Notes under the pieces: model-generated
What the model saw: only the letters and a program-made list of their open reading frames with translations
Databases searched by the model: none
What the model was told of the DNA's origin: nothing
Shown: piece by piece, positions 30,481 to 40,231 of the stretch
Layout: each line of letters opens with the position of its first letter
Numbering within the stretch: position 1 is the stretch's first letter
Position numbers and translations under genes: made by a program
NCBI GenBank assembly: GCA_003427395.1
Contig: BFEA01000281.1
Location: 374,350-414,646, forward strand
Source of the DNA: Chara braunii
Taxonomy: Eukaryota > Streptophyta > Charophyceae > Charales > Characeae
Reading direction: 5' to 3'
DNA length: 40,297 nucleotides

Positions 30481-32312
30481 GATTGGATCCAAACTCTGAA
30501 GCGATTGATGAGTTGGAGCAACCATCATCATCTGGCGAGATACTCGAGTTTAGTCTCATGGCGATTCATCATCTTCACGGTTGTTGTCAGTAAGGGTGGT
30601 GGTAGTGAGTGTGTGGCAAGAAGAATTGGACAGAGAGTGACTCACTCTTGACTAGGGTTGTGCAGGAGTGGTTGGCGATTGGTGCTCAGAGGCCTGAGAG
30701 GCTCTAAGAGGCCATTTTTAGCTTGGCGATTCATCTAGAGGCTGGCGATTGGCAAGGAAGTGATCCCAGGAGGTTGCGGTTTTTGAATTGGGTTAAGATC
30801 CCCAATTTCCAAGCAGTGCAGTACAGGGTGATGTGGCGTTGCACCGAGTTTATCAGTTATTGGCACCTGGGAGATCAAATTCATTGAATCTGTCAGTTGG
30901 GGGTGAAGCGCCTCGGGGTAATCTACTGGATTACCAAGTTTCAGGCAATTTGGTACGTGGGAACACTGGTGTCATCAAACTGCCATTTCATCAAAATGGA
31001 CATCTTTTATTTTTTGAACGAAATTGAAACCGAGTTTTTTGGCCCAAAACTCATCAAAATTTGTTGTTCTCGAGGGTCCGGCGTTTGTAAAACGCTGGAC
31101 CCCCTGGCTGTACATGGACCTAGCTTGAGGCCAGGTACCTCCAAGCAATCCTGCCTGGAGGTGCCTGGTCTCAAGCTAGGTCTCTGTACAGCCAGGGGGT
31201 CCAGCGTTCCCTCAAGAACAACAAATTTTGCCGAGTTTTCGGCCAAAAAACTCGGTTTCAATTTCGTTCAAAAAGTAAAAAATGTCCATTTTGACGAAAT
31301 GGTCGTTATCAGGAGATGAGACTGGCGAGAAGGGGTTGACCAGTCAGCCATAGCCAGAGTTTCATGCATCTTCTTCAGAGTTGACCCTGAAGTAAGTGTG
31401 TTCCTTACTCTGCTCTGTGTGGCGATTCTGGGTCTATTGTTAGATTAGCGAAATATGGTATGTCAATCAGTAGACAGTTGAAAACAAGAATTCAGACTGT
31501 GGGACAGCCAGATCCAACTTCTCCTACCTATCTTCTTTGACTTCTACTAACCCTGTTTGACCTCCTTCCTGACTCAGATTTCATTTGTGACTGCTTTACA
31601 GTATTACGATTTATACTGTGTAGTGAATTGGTGAATTCAGAGTCATGTTGTCAGTGATAATGCAAATTTGAATTTTGCGCTGACATAGTTGAAGCTTGGT
31701 TAGACTAGGGTCAGTCATAACTTCAATTTCATCCATTAGAATTCAATCCTGTCAGTCCCTGGTAAATCGCAATTCGGTACTCGGTCTCTGTCTGAAATCG
31801 CACATCCAGAATTGATGTTTTGAGTCAGTTACAGTGAAAATTGTAATTCGCCATACCCAAGGTATGGCATACAGGGGCATAAAGTGGTGAAGTCTGCAGG
31901 GTAGGTCTAAAAATAGGATTACCTGTAAATCGCTGCATCTTGGTTATCAGTGGATACCTGTCCATGCCTAATTCATCACTCTATCTAACTCCCAATCAAC
32001 ACTAATCAGTCCAAGACTGCATCCTGTCAATTAGTCATGCAGGATTTGCAATTATTGCGTGCAATTGTTGGTTGAGAACAGTGATGGGAAAATCGTGAAA
32101 TGGATTTTTGTTGAGTGTACTCTAAACTGACCTTGACCTTCAAGCGGGCTGCCGAGACTGAGCACTCACTTGCTCAGGCTAACCAACTTCCTTTCTTAAG
32201 GCAGGTGATAGAAATTGAGTGAGTACTGGAAAGAAAACTCAATTCCTATTGTCTCTTGTTTGTCTTCGGTTAATTGTTTTATTTTTATTTATCTGAATTG
32301 TGGGAAGTAAAA
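30481..32312 (+). other. Long untranslated leader of the Ty3 element
   Basis: About 1.8 kb between PBS and the first gag ATG without a long frame. Roughly 330 bp of it is an inserted palindrome. The remainder is AT-rich with short ORFs lacking motifs. Confidence 0.7.
30979..31305. mobile_element. Near-perfect palindrome (MITE-like) in the Ty3 leader
   Basis: The left arm (CCATTTCATCAAAATGGACA...GAACGAAATTGAAACCGAGT) is mirrored by the right arm ending CATTTTGACGAAATGG, centred near 31148. Arms are about 155 bp, differing by a few substitutions and a ~15-bp insertion on the left containing a small GCGTTTGTAAAACGC palindrome. The GC-rich inner part and AT-rich ends form one long stem when transcribed. 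A relic of the same terminus lies at 7588-7655, which argues for a mobile family. No clear TSD was identified. Confidence 0.8.
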
Positions 32313-33860
32313 ATGGCAGATGCTGAGAAGGGAGAGGCTTCTGATGTGAAGCCTCAGATTTCGCTTGACCTTTTAGAGGTTGAACTGTGGGTCCAGGAGG
32401 AGAAACTCCGCCAGCAGGCCCAGGCAGTTGAGTCCCTAAAGGCTAAGCTGAAGAAGAAAGAAGAAGCAGCTCAGAAGTAGACCAAGCGAAAGCTGCTAAT
32501 TACAGATGTAGAGAAGATCAGGGTGAGTGGTACTTCCAGCCAGTACAATAAGGACATGGTTGAGTTCATCCTCTTGTAGGATGATATCCACCGTTCTTAT
32601 TTTACTAACTGGGATGACCGGATTACCAGTCTGGGGAGAAGTCACTCAACTTTTTCCAAAAAGTTGGATGACATCTTTGCCAAACTAGATCGGATTTTTA
32701 CTCATTTGAAGATCCCTACCACCTTGACCTTACCTCCATCCCCTGGGCCTTCTCAAGCAAGTCGTCAACAACTCCCACAATCCAGACCCATATCCCCATC
32801 TTCTACACCCAAGTCAACAGCCGCTTCACAGCCCTCAGTTTCATTCGATCAGCAGCGGTCCAAGTTGACCCCTCCACCCATGTTCTTTGGCGAGGACCCT
32901 AAGATGTATGTTGCAGATTGGGTCACTGCACAAAAAACCGACCTGGGTGGGTTCAAATGTGATGAGGATGTGAAAGTGTCAGCCATCCTTACTCGTCTGG
33001 AGAGGACTTCACTGAAATGGTGCACCTCTAGCGCCAACAAGCAAGGTACGGAAATGTCTGATTGGGCACAGAGGTTGGGGGTGACTGAATTTCTGCAGGC
33101 ACTGCAGAACCGGTTTGCAGACAAGGAGCGGGTTAGAAAAGCAGCAGACAAAATTATGCGCCTAGGTCAGAAAACGTTTGATGGCTCCTTGTCCAAACTT
33201 TACTCCACCTTTGAGAGTCTGAAATCAACTCCTGGGTTGAAGATGAGTGAGCAGGATCTGCTCATTCATTTCCTCAGGGCAGCGCCTGAGCAATTCCAGC
33301 TTGCGTTATTCTCTCCGGGTCACAAGGACTGGCGGTCCTTTGGCAGAGCAGCCCTGGACTTGGAGTTCAAACTCCATATCCATGAAGCACCTTCTGAAGG
33401 AAGGAAGGGACCCTCCTCAAGGGGGCGAAGGAGGAGGAAGGGTGCCCTGTTTGCTGTTGCAGCATCCAGTTTAGATAGTGATGCAACATCCCAGGGTGGG
33501 ACCCCTCCATCTGGGACTGCTCCCTCATCTGCTGCAGATCCTGTTGTTCTTGCCCCGGTTGATGCTTTGATGGGCATGGCAAGGGGTAAAACCCCAGCCC
33601 AGAAAGCACCAACCAGCAGCAAGGGGAAAGGCAAGGGACATGCATCATCCCCTGGTACACAGAGAGTATCACTACCACGTGACGTTCGTTGGCCAGCTGA
33701 CCCCCTTGACCCTTCCACCTTCTCCTGACATGCACTCAGGATCCAGGAGGGGGTCTGGAGGAAGAGAAAGGACAAGGGTGTCTGCCTGAGATGCGAGGGG
33801 GGCCACTTATTGAAGGATTGTCTTAGTATGCCTCGCAGGTCTACAGGCAACTCTAGTTCA
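32313..33860 (+). pseudogene. gag: Ty3 gag, three in-frame stops
   Basis: ATG at 32313 opens a coiled-coil-like N terminus (LDLLEVELWVQEEKLRQQ). The same frame continues through TAG 32478, TAG 32577 and TGA 33726 to a zinc knuckle. Residues encoded at 32664-33728 contain a Pro/Ser-rich linker followed by a retrotransposon gag-like core (FFGEDPKMYVADWVTAQ ... VRKAADKIMRLGQKTF ... DLLIHFLRAAPEQFQ) and a basic tail. The knuckle at 33783-33821 reads C-x2-C-x3-H-x4-C, one residue shorter than the usual C-x2-C-x4-H-x4-C. Gag would form the virus-like particle and bind RNA. Frame is lost after the A7 run at 33860-33866. Confidence 0.85.
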
Positions 33861-34229
33861 AAAAAACGGAGCAGAGAGAGGTGGAAGCAACGGCTCCTTC
33901 CAATAGTGTGGATTCACTTTCTGATGAAGGTGAATCTTCACATTCTCTCACTGGTTCTTCTCTGGGAGTTGCATCTTCAGGGTCCTTCACCTTTGAGGAC
34001 TCTGAGTTGGATGAGACGTGGGAGGAGGACGATGCTCAGTGCCTTGCTGATTTTTTTTTGTCCTTGCGGGAGAAGAAAAAGCACAGGTCATAAAGATCCT
34101 GCTTCGAACCCTCTATCCTGGGAGTCAAGATCAAAGGGTTCTTAGACTGTGGGGGCAACTCGCAACTTCATATCTCCCAAGGCAGTCAACAAGTTGCACT
34201 TGGATCAGAGATTAGTGAAATTGCGATAA
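33860..34229 (+). pseudogene. Gag-pol linker and protease remnant
   Basis: After the A7 run the coding frame moves by -1 into a Ser/Asp/Glu-rich linker (33881-34093), then a TAA at 34091-34093. The aspartic protease start follows: Asp-Cys-Gly at 34145-34153, where D-S/T-G is usual. A G5 run (34151-34155) then shifts the frame back by +1. The next in-frame stop is TAA 34227-34229. The two shifts cancel, so gag and pol were probably one continuous ORF originally. The protease would cleave the polyprotein; here it is disabled. Confidence 0.7.
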
Positions 34230-35201
34230 CCTATAGAGGTTCGCATTGGTGACTCCTCTACAGTCAGGATCACTACTGCTGTCAATGGCCTACATGTGTC
34301 CTTTGACAAGCAGGGAGAAATCAGGCACCGCCTGAATTTCTACATGTTCCCTAACGTTCCCTTTGACCTTGTCTTCTTTATGCAGTGACTTGGTATCACC
34401 AATCCTATGATCGATTGATGGATCCCTAGGGTTGAGCTACCTGACCGGCATGGGGTCTATCGCCCTTGTTTGCTTGCTGACAAGTACCATCCGGCCGGCA
34501 GCTGTTATTGTACGAGTGCTCGCAGATTTCTGCGTTTTTCTCGCCAGACTGGCCACACCCGTCTGTTTGTGGCTTATGTCAAACAGACGGATGTGGAAAC
34601 CGCTCCCTGTCCCTCTCAAATTCAACAGGTTGTGGACCCCTTCTCAAATCTTATGAAGGAGTCTACTGGACTTGTCCATAGGCAGACCAAACATAAGATT
34701 GAGATCCTGCTTGGTTCGGTCCCTCCCAAGGGCCGAGTCTACAGGATGTCACCTGCTGAACTTGATGAGCTCAAGAATCAATTAGAGACCTTGACCAGCA
34801 AAGGCTGGATCAGGCCCAGCACATCTGAGTTTGGAGCACCAGTCCTCTTTGTGCCAAAGTGGAATGGCGAGTTCATGATGTGCATGGACTATCGTGGTCT
34901 CAATAAAATCACGAGGAAGTCTACAGAGTCTCTTCCTCGCATTGATGATCTGTTGGATATGGTGCAGGGTTGTACCATCTTTAGCAAGATCGATCTCAAA
35001 TCTGGTTATCACCAGATTGAGATGGCAGAAGACGATGTCCACAAGACAACCTTCAAAACCAGTTATGGCACCTATGAGTACTTGGTCATGCCATTCGGTC
35101 TTCGCAATGCCCCAGACACCTTCCAAACAGAGATGCATCGCATACTTAAACCTTATCTGGACAAATTTGTAGTTGTCTACTTGGATGATCAACAAGGATA
35201 A
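34230..35201 (+). pseudogene. pol: Ty3 reverse transcriptase, truncated after YLDD
   Basis: Frame 0 carries the end of the protease and the linker with TGA stops at 34386 and 34416. RT fingers and palm follow in an open frame of about 243 codons (34470-35201). Visible motifs: SKGWIRPSTSEFGAPVLFV, the DYRGLN block, LPRIDDLLD, FSKIDLKSGYHQIEMAEDD (first catalytic Asp), VMPFGLRNAPDTFQ and YLDD at 35178-35189. The frame hits a stop three codons later because sequence between YLDD and the thumb is missing: the residues expected after YLDD (typically I-L-I-Y-S and the helix to the thumb) are absent, and thumb sequence resumes at once in another frame. Confidence 0.9.
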
Positions 35202-35640
35202 ATCCTATTTTGGGGTTCCCTCTGTGACCTATCTGGGTCATGTCATTTATGGAAAGGGGTTGGCTCCTGAAGCAACGAAAGTTGCTGCAGTTCAGGACTG
35301 ACCGCGACCTACTAACATTCGTGATGTACGATCTTTTTTGGGTTTTGCATCTTATTACAGGAAGTTCATCAAGAACTTCTCGACTATTGCAGCACCCTTG
35401 ACTGACCTCACAAAGAAAGACACTTCCTTTCTTTAGACATCAGAGTGTAAGGAGGTTTTTACACGTCTCAAGGAGGTCTTGATTTGTGTCCTGTCTTGAA
35501 GTTACCTGACCCTACCTTGCCTTTTGTGCTTACCACTGATGCTAGTCAGTATGGTGTAGGGGCGGTACTTTAACAGGATGATGGAAATGGTCTACAGCCT
35601 ATCGAGTACTGGAGAGAGGACTCGTCGGACCATTGTCCGG
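35190..35640 (+). pseudogene. pol: RT thumb and start of RNase H, mostly deleted
   Basis: In frame 1, sequence from 35191 reads as the RT connection (YLGHVI-type motif, [26 protein letters not shown]) with TGA 35299 and TAG 35434. A 1-nt-type shift near 35485 returns to frame 0 for the RNase H beginning (FVLTTDASQYGVGAVL, first catalytic Asp), then TAA at 35571. The remaining RNase H catalytic core is absent: about 60 nt later the sequence is already in the linker before integrase. A large internal deletion is the simplest explanation. Confidence 0.8.
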
Positions 35641-36780
35641 CTGCTGCCCCAGGATGCGATTTTTGGGCCTATAGTTAGGAATCTCCAAGACGATCCCGCA
35701 GTTGAACCAGAATATACACTGGTCTCATACCTGTTGTCTACTTACAACAGAGGTGAGGAACGTTTGTGCATTCCTCAGGACCGCAAGCTAAGAACACTCC
35801 TAATGTCTGAGTGTCATGATACTCGTGGTCACTTTGGAGCCCTCAAATCGGATGCAGCCCTGTCGCAGCGCTTCTTCTGGAAGGAGATGAGGAGTGACAT
35901 GCTGCACTATGTGGAAACCTGTCAGTTGTGCCAAAGGAACAAGGTAGTACGACGAACTCCCCTTGGCCTACTCAAACCACTACCCATCCCTGAGGCACCT
36001 GCACAGTCAGTGTCTATTGACTTTACTGACTTGGGTAGGACCACACCTCGTGGTATGCGTCAGGTTATGGTGTGCGTGGATTGGTTCTCCGAATATGCAG
36101 AGTTCATCCCCTTACCAGCTAAGGCTCGCGTTCCAACCGTGCAAGCGGCATTTGCTGACAGGTGGATCACACATCATGGACCGCCCACCTCTATAGTCAG
36201 TGACCGAGATCCTTATTTTTGCAGCAACGAATGACAATCCTACTGCAGGGATTACCTTCATTCCAGACTGGATATGACATCTGGTTGTCATCCTGAAGCC
36301 AATGGACAGGTTGAATTGATGAACCAGATTTTATTTCCGTTGTTGCGCCATGTGATCAGTCCAAATCAGCAGGACTAGGATCTCCATTTAGGTCGTGCAC
36401 AACTTGTATATAACACATATGTACACTCCTCCACAGGCTTTATACCCTACCGGTTACATTGGGGCCGTGAGCCATGACAGCCTCTCGATGATATCATCGA
36501 CAAGGCTACCCCTACGTTGACACATGGAACTGCAAAGTTCACCAGGCGTTACCGTGTGGACATTGAGCGCGCCCGTGCCAACCTTCTCAAAGCCCAAAAG
36601 GCTATGATTCATCTGGCCAACAGGCACAGACGCCCCTCTACTATTCGCACAGGTGACTGGGTGTAGGTGCTCAGTTCTGAGTTGTCACGAGAGGAGGATA
36701 TTTCGCCGAAGTTGCTGCCACAATACATGGGTCCATGGCAGGTCTTAGATACAGTGAGAGCTGATCCGTTTTGACCATTC
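35578..36780 (+). pseudogene. pol: Ty3 integrase with five in-frame stops
   Basis: An HHCC zinc-binding domain is intact: His 35815 and His 35830 (H-x4-H), Cys 35920 and Cys 35929 (C-x2-C). The catalytic triad is Asp 36019, Asp 36202 (VSDRDP) and Glu 36313 (NGQVE), with spacings of 60 and 36 residues. Stops at 36232 (TGA), 36376 (TAG), 36475 (TGA), 36664 (TAG) and 36772 (TGA) interrupt frame 1, while the flanking residues stay recognisable (STGFIPYRLHWGREP, then RRPSTIRTGDWV). The enzyme would insert the cDNA. Part of the expected N-terminal linker is reduced by the RNase H deletion. Confidence 0.9.
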
Positions 36781-36912
36781 TATACAGTCAATGTCCCTCT
36801 GCATCTACAAACTTACCCTGCCTTTCATGCATCTAAGTTGTTGTCATTCACATCAGTTGATGCCTTTCCAGACAGACCTCCTCAGTTCGGTTCTCCTATC
36901 CCAGGCAAAGGA

Positions 36913-37062
36913 TATGAGGTGGAGTCCGTTGAGGATGAGTCAGGTACAGGACCAGATAAGGAATACCTTATAAAGTTCCTATACCAGCCACATACAAAAG
37001 ATCGTTGGTTTACTCGCAAGGAACTTCTGAAGACTGCAAAGTCTGTCATTCTCAGATATGAG
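36913..37062 (+). pseudogene. Chromodomain-like integrase C terminus
   Basis: Frame 1, ending at TAG 37111-37113. The 50 residues starting YEVESVEDE, then EYLIKF, DRWFTRKEL and ILRYE, follow the chromodomain layout (Y/F-x-V-E, Y-L-V-K-W, x-T-W-E-P, L). The second aromatic of the cage is Phe rather than Trp. Chromodomains direct integration to chromatin carrying histone methylation. This segment has no stop and sits at the normal place after integrase. Confidence 0.7.
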
Positions 37063-37131
37063 GCAGCACAAAAGGGAGAATCTTTTCGACGTTCTGCATG
37101 CCTACGCCTCTAGCTCGGAGGTCCTCGTTCT

Positions 37132-37145
37132 GAGGGAGGGTAGGT
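37132..37145 (+). other. Polypurine tract
   Basis: GAGGGAGGGTAGG directly upstream of the 3' LTR start (37147), the standard position for plus-strand priming. One T interrupts the purine run. Confidence 0.85.
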
Positions 37146-37146
37146 C

Positions 37147-38402
37147 TGCAATGACTTGCTGTTTTCTGGTCGCTTGTAGCATTTCTCTGTCGAGGTTGTA
37201 TATAGGTAGGACAGATTCGTAATTTTGTTTGACTGAGGGCTAACCGAGTGACCTGCCTGTAAGGAAAATTCGTGAGGGACATATTTGCAAATTTGGAAAA
37301 ATACAGGCCCATACTAACTGAATTTCCTACAGCTACCCTAACTGTGAATAACAGACCCGGGCTACCCCTAGGAGAGCCAGGCCCTATAGGCCTAAGCTGA
37401 TAGACGGTCCTATAGCCTATAACCGGGTGGGGAAAAGCCCTAGAGGCCGAAACAGAATCGGTACCGGTCGGTCAGTCAGTCCGGTCTAGGTCGAGTCTAG
37501 GCTAGTTTAGACTATAGATAGGATGGGCACATCGGTTCAGGGCTTTTGGCAGTTGGTACCGAGTACATCGTTGTTGCGCTACGCGTGAACCGGAAGTAGT
37601 GTCGGTTCAGCGTTATGGGAGACAGACATAGCCAGACCTTCGGAGCGCCGGCCATACCTGGGACCTGCATTGTACTCTGCCAGCATGCGGGGTTGTCAGA
37701 GGTCTCAGTTATTGAGGTCTGTTGGAGGCGAGAGAAGTTGGTGCCCTGCTGGACCCTCCTCCGGAATGGGGTTCCAAGGTGGTGGCGCTACAGTCATAGC
37801 TGCAGCTTCTTCCTCAGAGGTCATCTTATCAGGATTGGGTGGCACTGCTGCAGACTTCCATCCGGGAAGTCTTTTGACACTTTGTCATCATCATATACTG
37901 TGGATTTGGTCTTCGTCTTCATCCTCTGAGTCGTGTTTGGTCTCAGAGGCCTGTTTCAGGGTGGCGCTTCGCTTTGGAAGCTGTATGTGGATGACGCTTG
38001 ATGTTTCAGAGGCTCGGGGGTGTTACAGGTCGTTACTCAAGGTTGGGGAGTGAACCGCTGCTCATTTCTGAGTAGCGCACCGTGGGTCTGAAGTTATTCC
38101 GACAATTTGATACTCTGAGTTTAATAAACAGTGTAATACTGGGTTTGGACTATCATCGTTTCATTGTTTCCTCGATATGATCTACTCGGTTTTTCTTCAT
38201 GACTGGTTGTGAGGATTGAGTGGAGTGAATTGCACTTTCAGTGTACCATGTCATATCGCATGGTCAAGTCTTCCGCTGTGTTTATCTCTCCCTGTGCGGT
38301 GTGATACTCTTATCCTTTCCCCTTCCTTTTGTGTATGTATGGGCATACCTGGACGTCTATGTGTGCGAGTGTTGGTCTCAGACAACAACCAGAATCATAA
38401 CA
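37147..38402 (+). repeat. 3' LTR
   Basis: Starts TGCAATGACTTGCTG and ends AATCATAACA, 1256 bp. Homologous along its whole length to 29207-30466 with scattered, mainly transition, differences. Hairpin at 38056-38077 and AATAAA at 38123-38128. Confidence 0.92.
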
Positions 38403-38500
38403 CTATATTATAGGATCTATATCTTTTGGTGTTTCAGGGGCAATATGTCTAATCTACTCCCATGCCAACTCACTTCATGGCGGCTGAGGGTTGAAGAGCA
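38403..38500 (-). mobile_element. Probable continuation of the interrupted LINE
   Basis: On the minus strand, this flank read through the CTAT duplication into the left flank (29206 downward) gives one continuous frame (PKDIDPII, stop, then WDIRSWFNPRKI). The pre-insertion sequence would be the LINE coding region. The segment is short and also has its own stops, so the boundary on the right is uncertain. Confidence 0.45.
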
Positions 38501-39350
38501 ATTTTTTAATCCATTGTATGAACGAATTTGTTTATAAAAGCAATATTTTTAATGACTATTGTCGTTGTTCATTGACCCAAAGCCGAGTAATTTGACGATG
38601 AAAAGGATAAATTTTGGTTAAAAGTGAGTCGGTTTGGCTATAATTATGGTTATTTGACTTCAATTTGTCCTTTGATTTCAAGTTATATTTTAACTATGAA
38701 ACGTTAATGGTATTTTTTCTTCTTTTTGTTATGGAAAGGTTGTGAGGGGTGTCGAGGACAGTGCCAAGGGAGGATGTCTAGCAGGAGGCTGGATGCAAAA
38801 AGTTCAGCCCGCTTTGCCAATGCAGTGAACCCACCTACACCTAGAGGATACTCATGCCAGAGCTTTCAACCACGACCACAAAGATGGGGTGTCGACGAAG
38901 ATCGGTGTTGCTTGATCGCTGATACGGGGCACACAACTCACCCAAGCTTAAGCTCCGAGAAGACCTACGATGACTTATCGGAAAGCAATTCACACACCAT
39001 TGTTGTTTGTCACCAGAGGTACTTGTCGTAGCACCTACCAGAAGGGTAGTGTGCCCTAGCCTTCCCGCCCAAACTTCCCCAACTGAGCTCCCCCCTTTCT
39101 CAACCCACTCCTCTCATGAACCCGCACAACCCAAGGGAGGCGCACAAGTGGACACGTCGGTTGACGCCCTCCTACTCGAGACCCTACACAGGATCTCACC
39201 TAACATATTTATAGTACTTGATGTGTCAATCGATCGGCACCAATTCTCCATCACTAAGCATAAGATAATTTGCATATTTGGTGTCTCCCTGATCTATATT
39301 GTCGATGCTCACTAACCGAGTGTGCGTCGTTGAGGGATCGGACCATTATA
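38501..39350. other. No gene recognised
   Basis: AT-rich to about 38720, then higher-GC sequence with two overlapping plus-strand ORFs (38726-39031 and 39007-39315, about 100 codons each). Neither has a motif I recognise and the opposite strand shows nothing. They may be decayed coding DNA or chance. Confidence 0.35.
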
Positions 39351-39520
39351 ACTTGTATTATTATTTAAATTTTTAAGTAATTAATTTTTCATTCATGAAT
39401 GGGTGTTTAGTTCAGAGCTTGATCAACACCGGTGTTCCAGGACTCAGTATGACTTTGTATTATCATTTAAAATTTTAAATGACTATTTTTTTATCCATAA
39501 ATTGATGTTTAGTTTGTATT
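39351..39520 (+). repeat. Degenerate ~70-bp direct repeat, AT-rich
   Basis: Copies at about 39351-39420 and 39452-39520 share TTGTATTATNATTTAAA, a TTTTAA block, an ATTCAT/ATCCAT block and TTGATGTTTAG/GGGTGTTTAG. Confidence 0.6.
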
Positions 39521-39582
39521 CATCCTAAGGATGGAATAGTTAAAAATTGATTTATTTATTATCCTTATTCTACTTATATGCA

Positions 39583-39690
39583 GGGTTGCACCAGCCACCG
39601 GCCGATTGGACCGGACCGGACCCAACCGGGCCGGTTGGAACCCCGGTGGTCCAACCGGAATTTCGATTGGGCCCAAAATCGGGTCATTTT
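39583..39690. repeat. CCGG-rich block with inverted repeats
   Basis: Contains overlapping GGACCGG / CCGGTT / CCAACCGG words, including the inverted pair CCGGTTGG...CCAACCGG around 39631-39658, followed by a GATTGGGCCCAAAATCGGGT near-palindrome. It looks like a short degenerate palindromic repeat; function unknown. Confidence 0.5.
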
Positions 39691-39849
39691 TTATTTTTTT
39701 ATTTTTTGATGATGGGGTTGGACTGTGCTTGTCGAGATCTCCCCGAATCCGCAGAGAAAATATTGATCTGCAAAAAAACATTTATGGGGTTGGTGTGGCG
39801 GGGGGGGGGGGGAATTCGTTGGTTGAGGGTGGCCTGCATTTAAGGGGTG

Positions 39850-39931
39850 TCATCCTCCTCCTCCTCCTCCTCCTCCTCCTCCTCCTCCTCCTTCTCCTCC
39901 TCCTCACTATCATCATCATAATCATCATCAT

Positions 39932-39978
<47 letters not shown>

Positions 39979-40056
39979 CCATTATCATCATCATCGCCGC
40001 CGTCGTCGTCATCATCGTCATCGTCATCATCACCCTCGTCATCATCATCACCCTCG

Positions 40057-40094
<38 letters not shown>

Positions 40095-40231
40095 GTCATC
40101 GTCGTCGTCATCATGGTCGTCGCCATCGTGGTCGTCATCGTCGTCATCGTCGTCACCATCATCGTGACGTAATCCTTCGTCCTCATCGTTGCCATCATCA
40201 TGATGTCATCCTCCTTCATCATCATCATCAT
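39850..40231. repeat. Compound trinucleotide array (TCC)n then (TCA/TCG)n
   Basis: (TCC)n from 39850 to 39905, then about 325 bp of TCA units with TCG, CCA and TAA variants. Reading in frame on either strand gives homopolymeric Ile/Val/Leu or Met/Thr/Arg, so the long ORFs here are not real proteins. Confidence 0.95.

Larger units (their letters stand above)
29207..38402 (+). mobile_element. Ty3/gypsy chromovirus-like LTR retrotransposon, degenerate
   Basis: The element is 9196 bp, with two LTRs of about 1.26 kb, PBS, gag, protease, RT, remnant RNase H, integrase before a chromodomain-like tail, and a PPT. The order PR-RT-RH-IN with a C-terminal chromodomain defines the chromovirus branch of Ty3/gypsy. 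Flanks share CTAT (29203-29206 and 38403-38406); a 5-bp ACTAT duplication with one lost base is equally possible. By eye the first 350 bp of the two LTRs differ at roughly 7-10 percent of sites, mostly transitions, so the insertion is old. It carries 15 in-frame stops, frameshifts and two pol deletions and cannot be autonomous. It inserted into a LINE. Confidence 0.93.

Noticed and set aside
39606-40231. 188- and 149-codon ORFs of Ile/Val/Leu or Met/Thr/Arg
   Set aside because: Pure by-product of the trinucleotide array.
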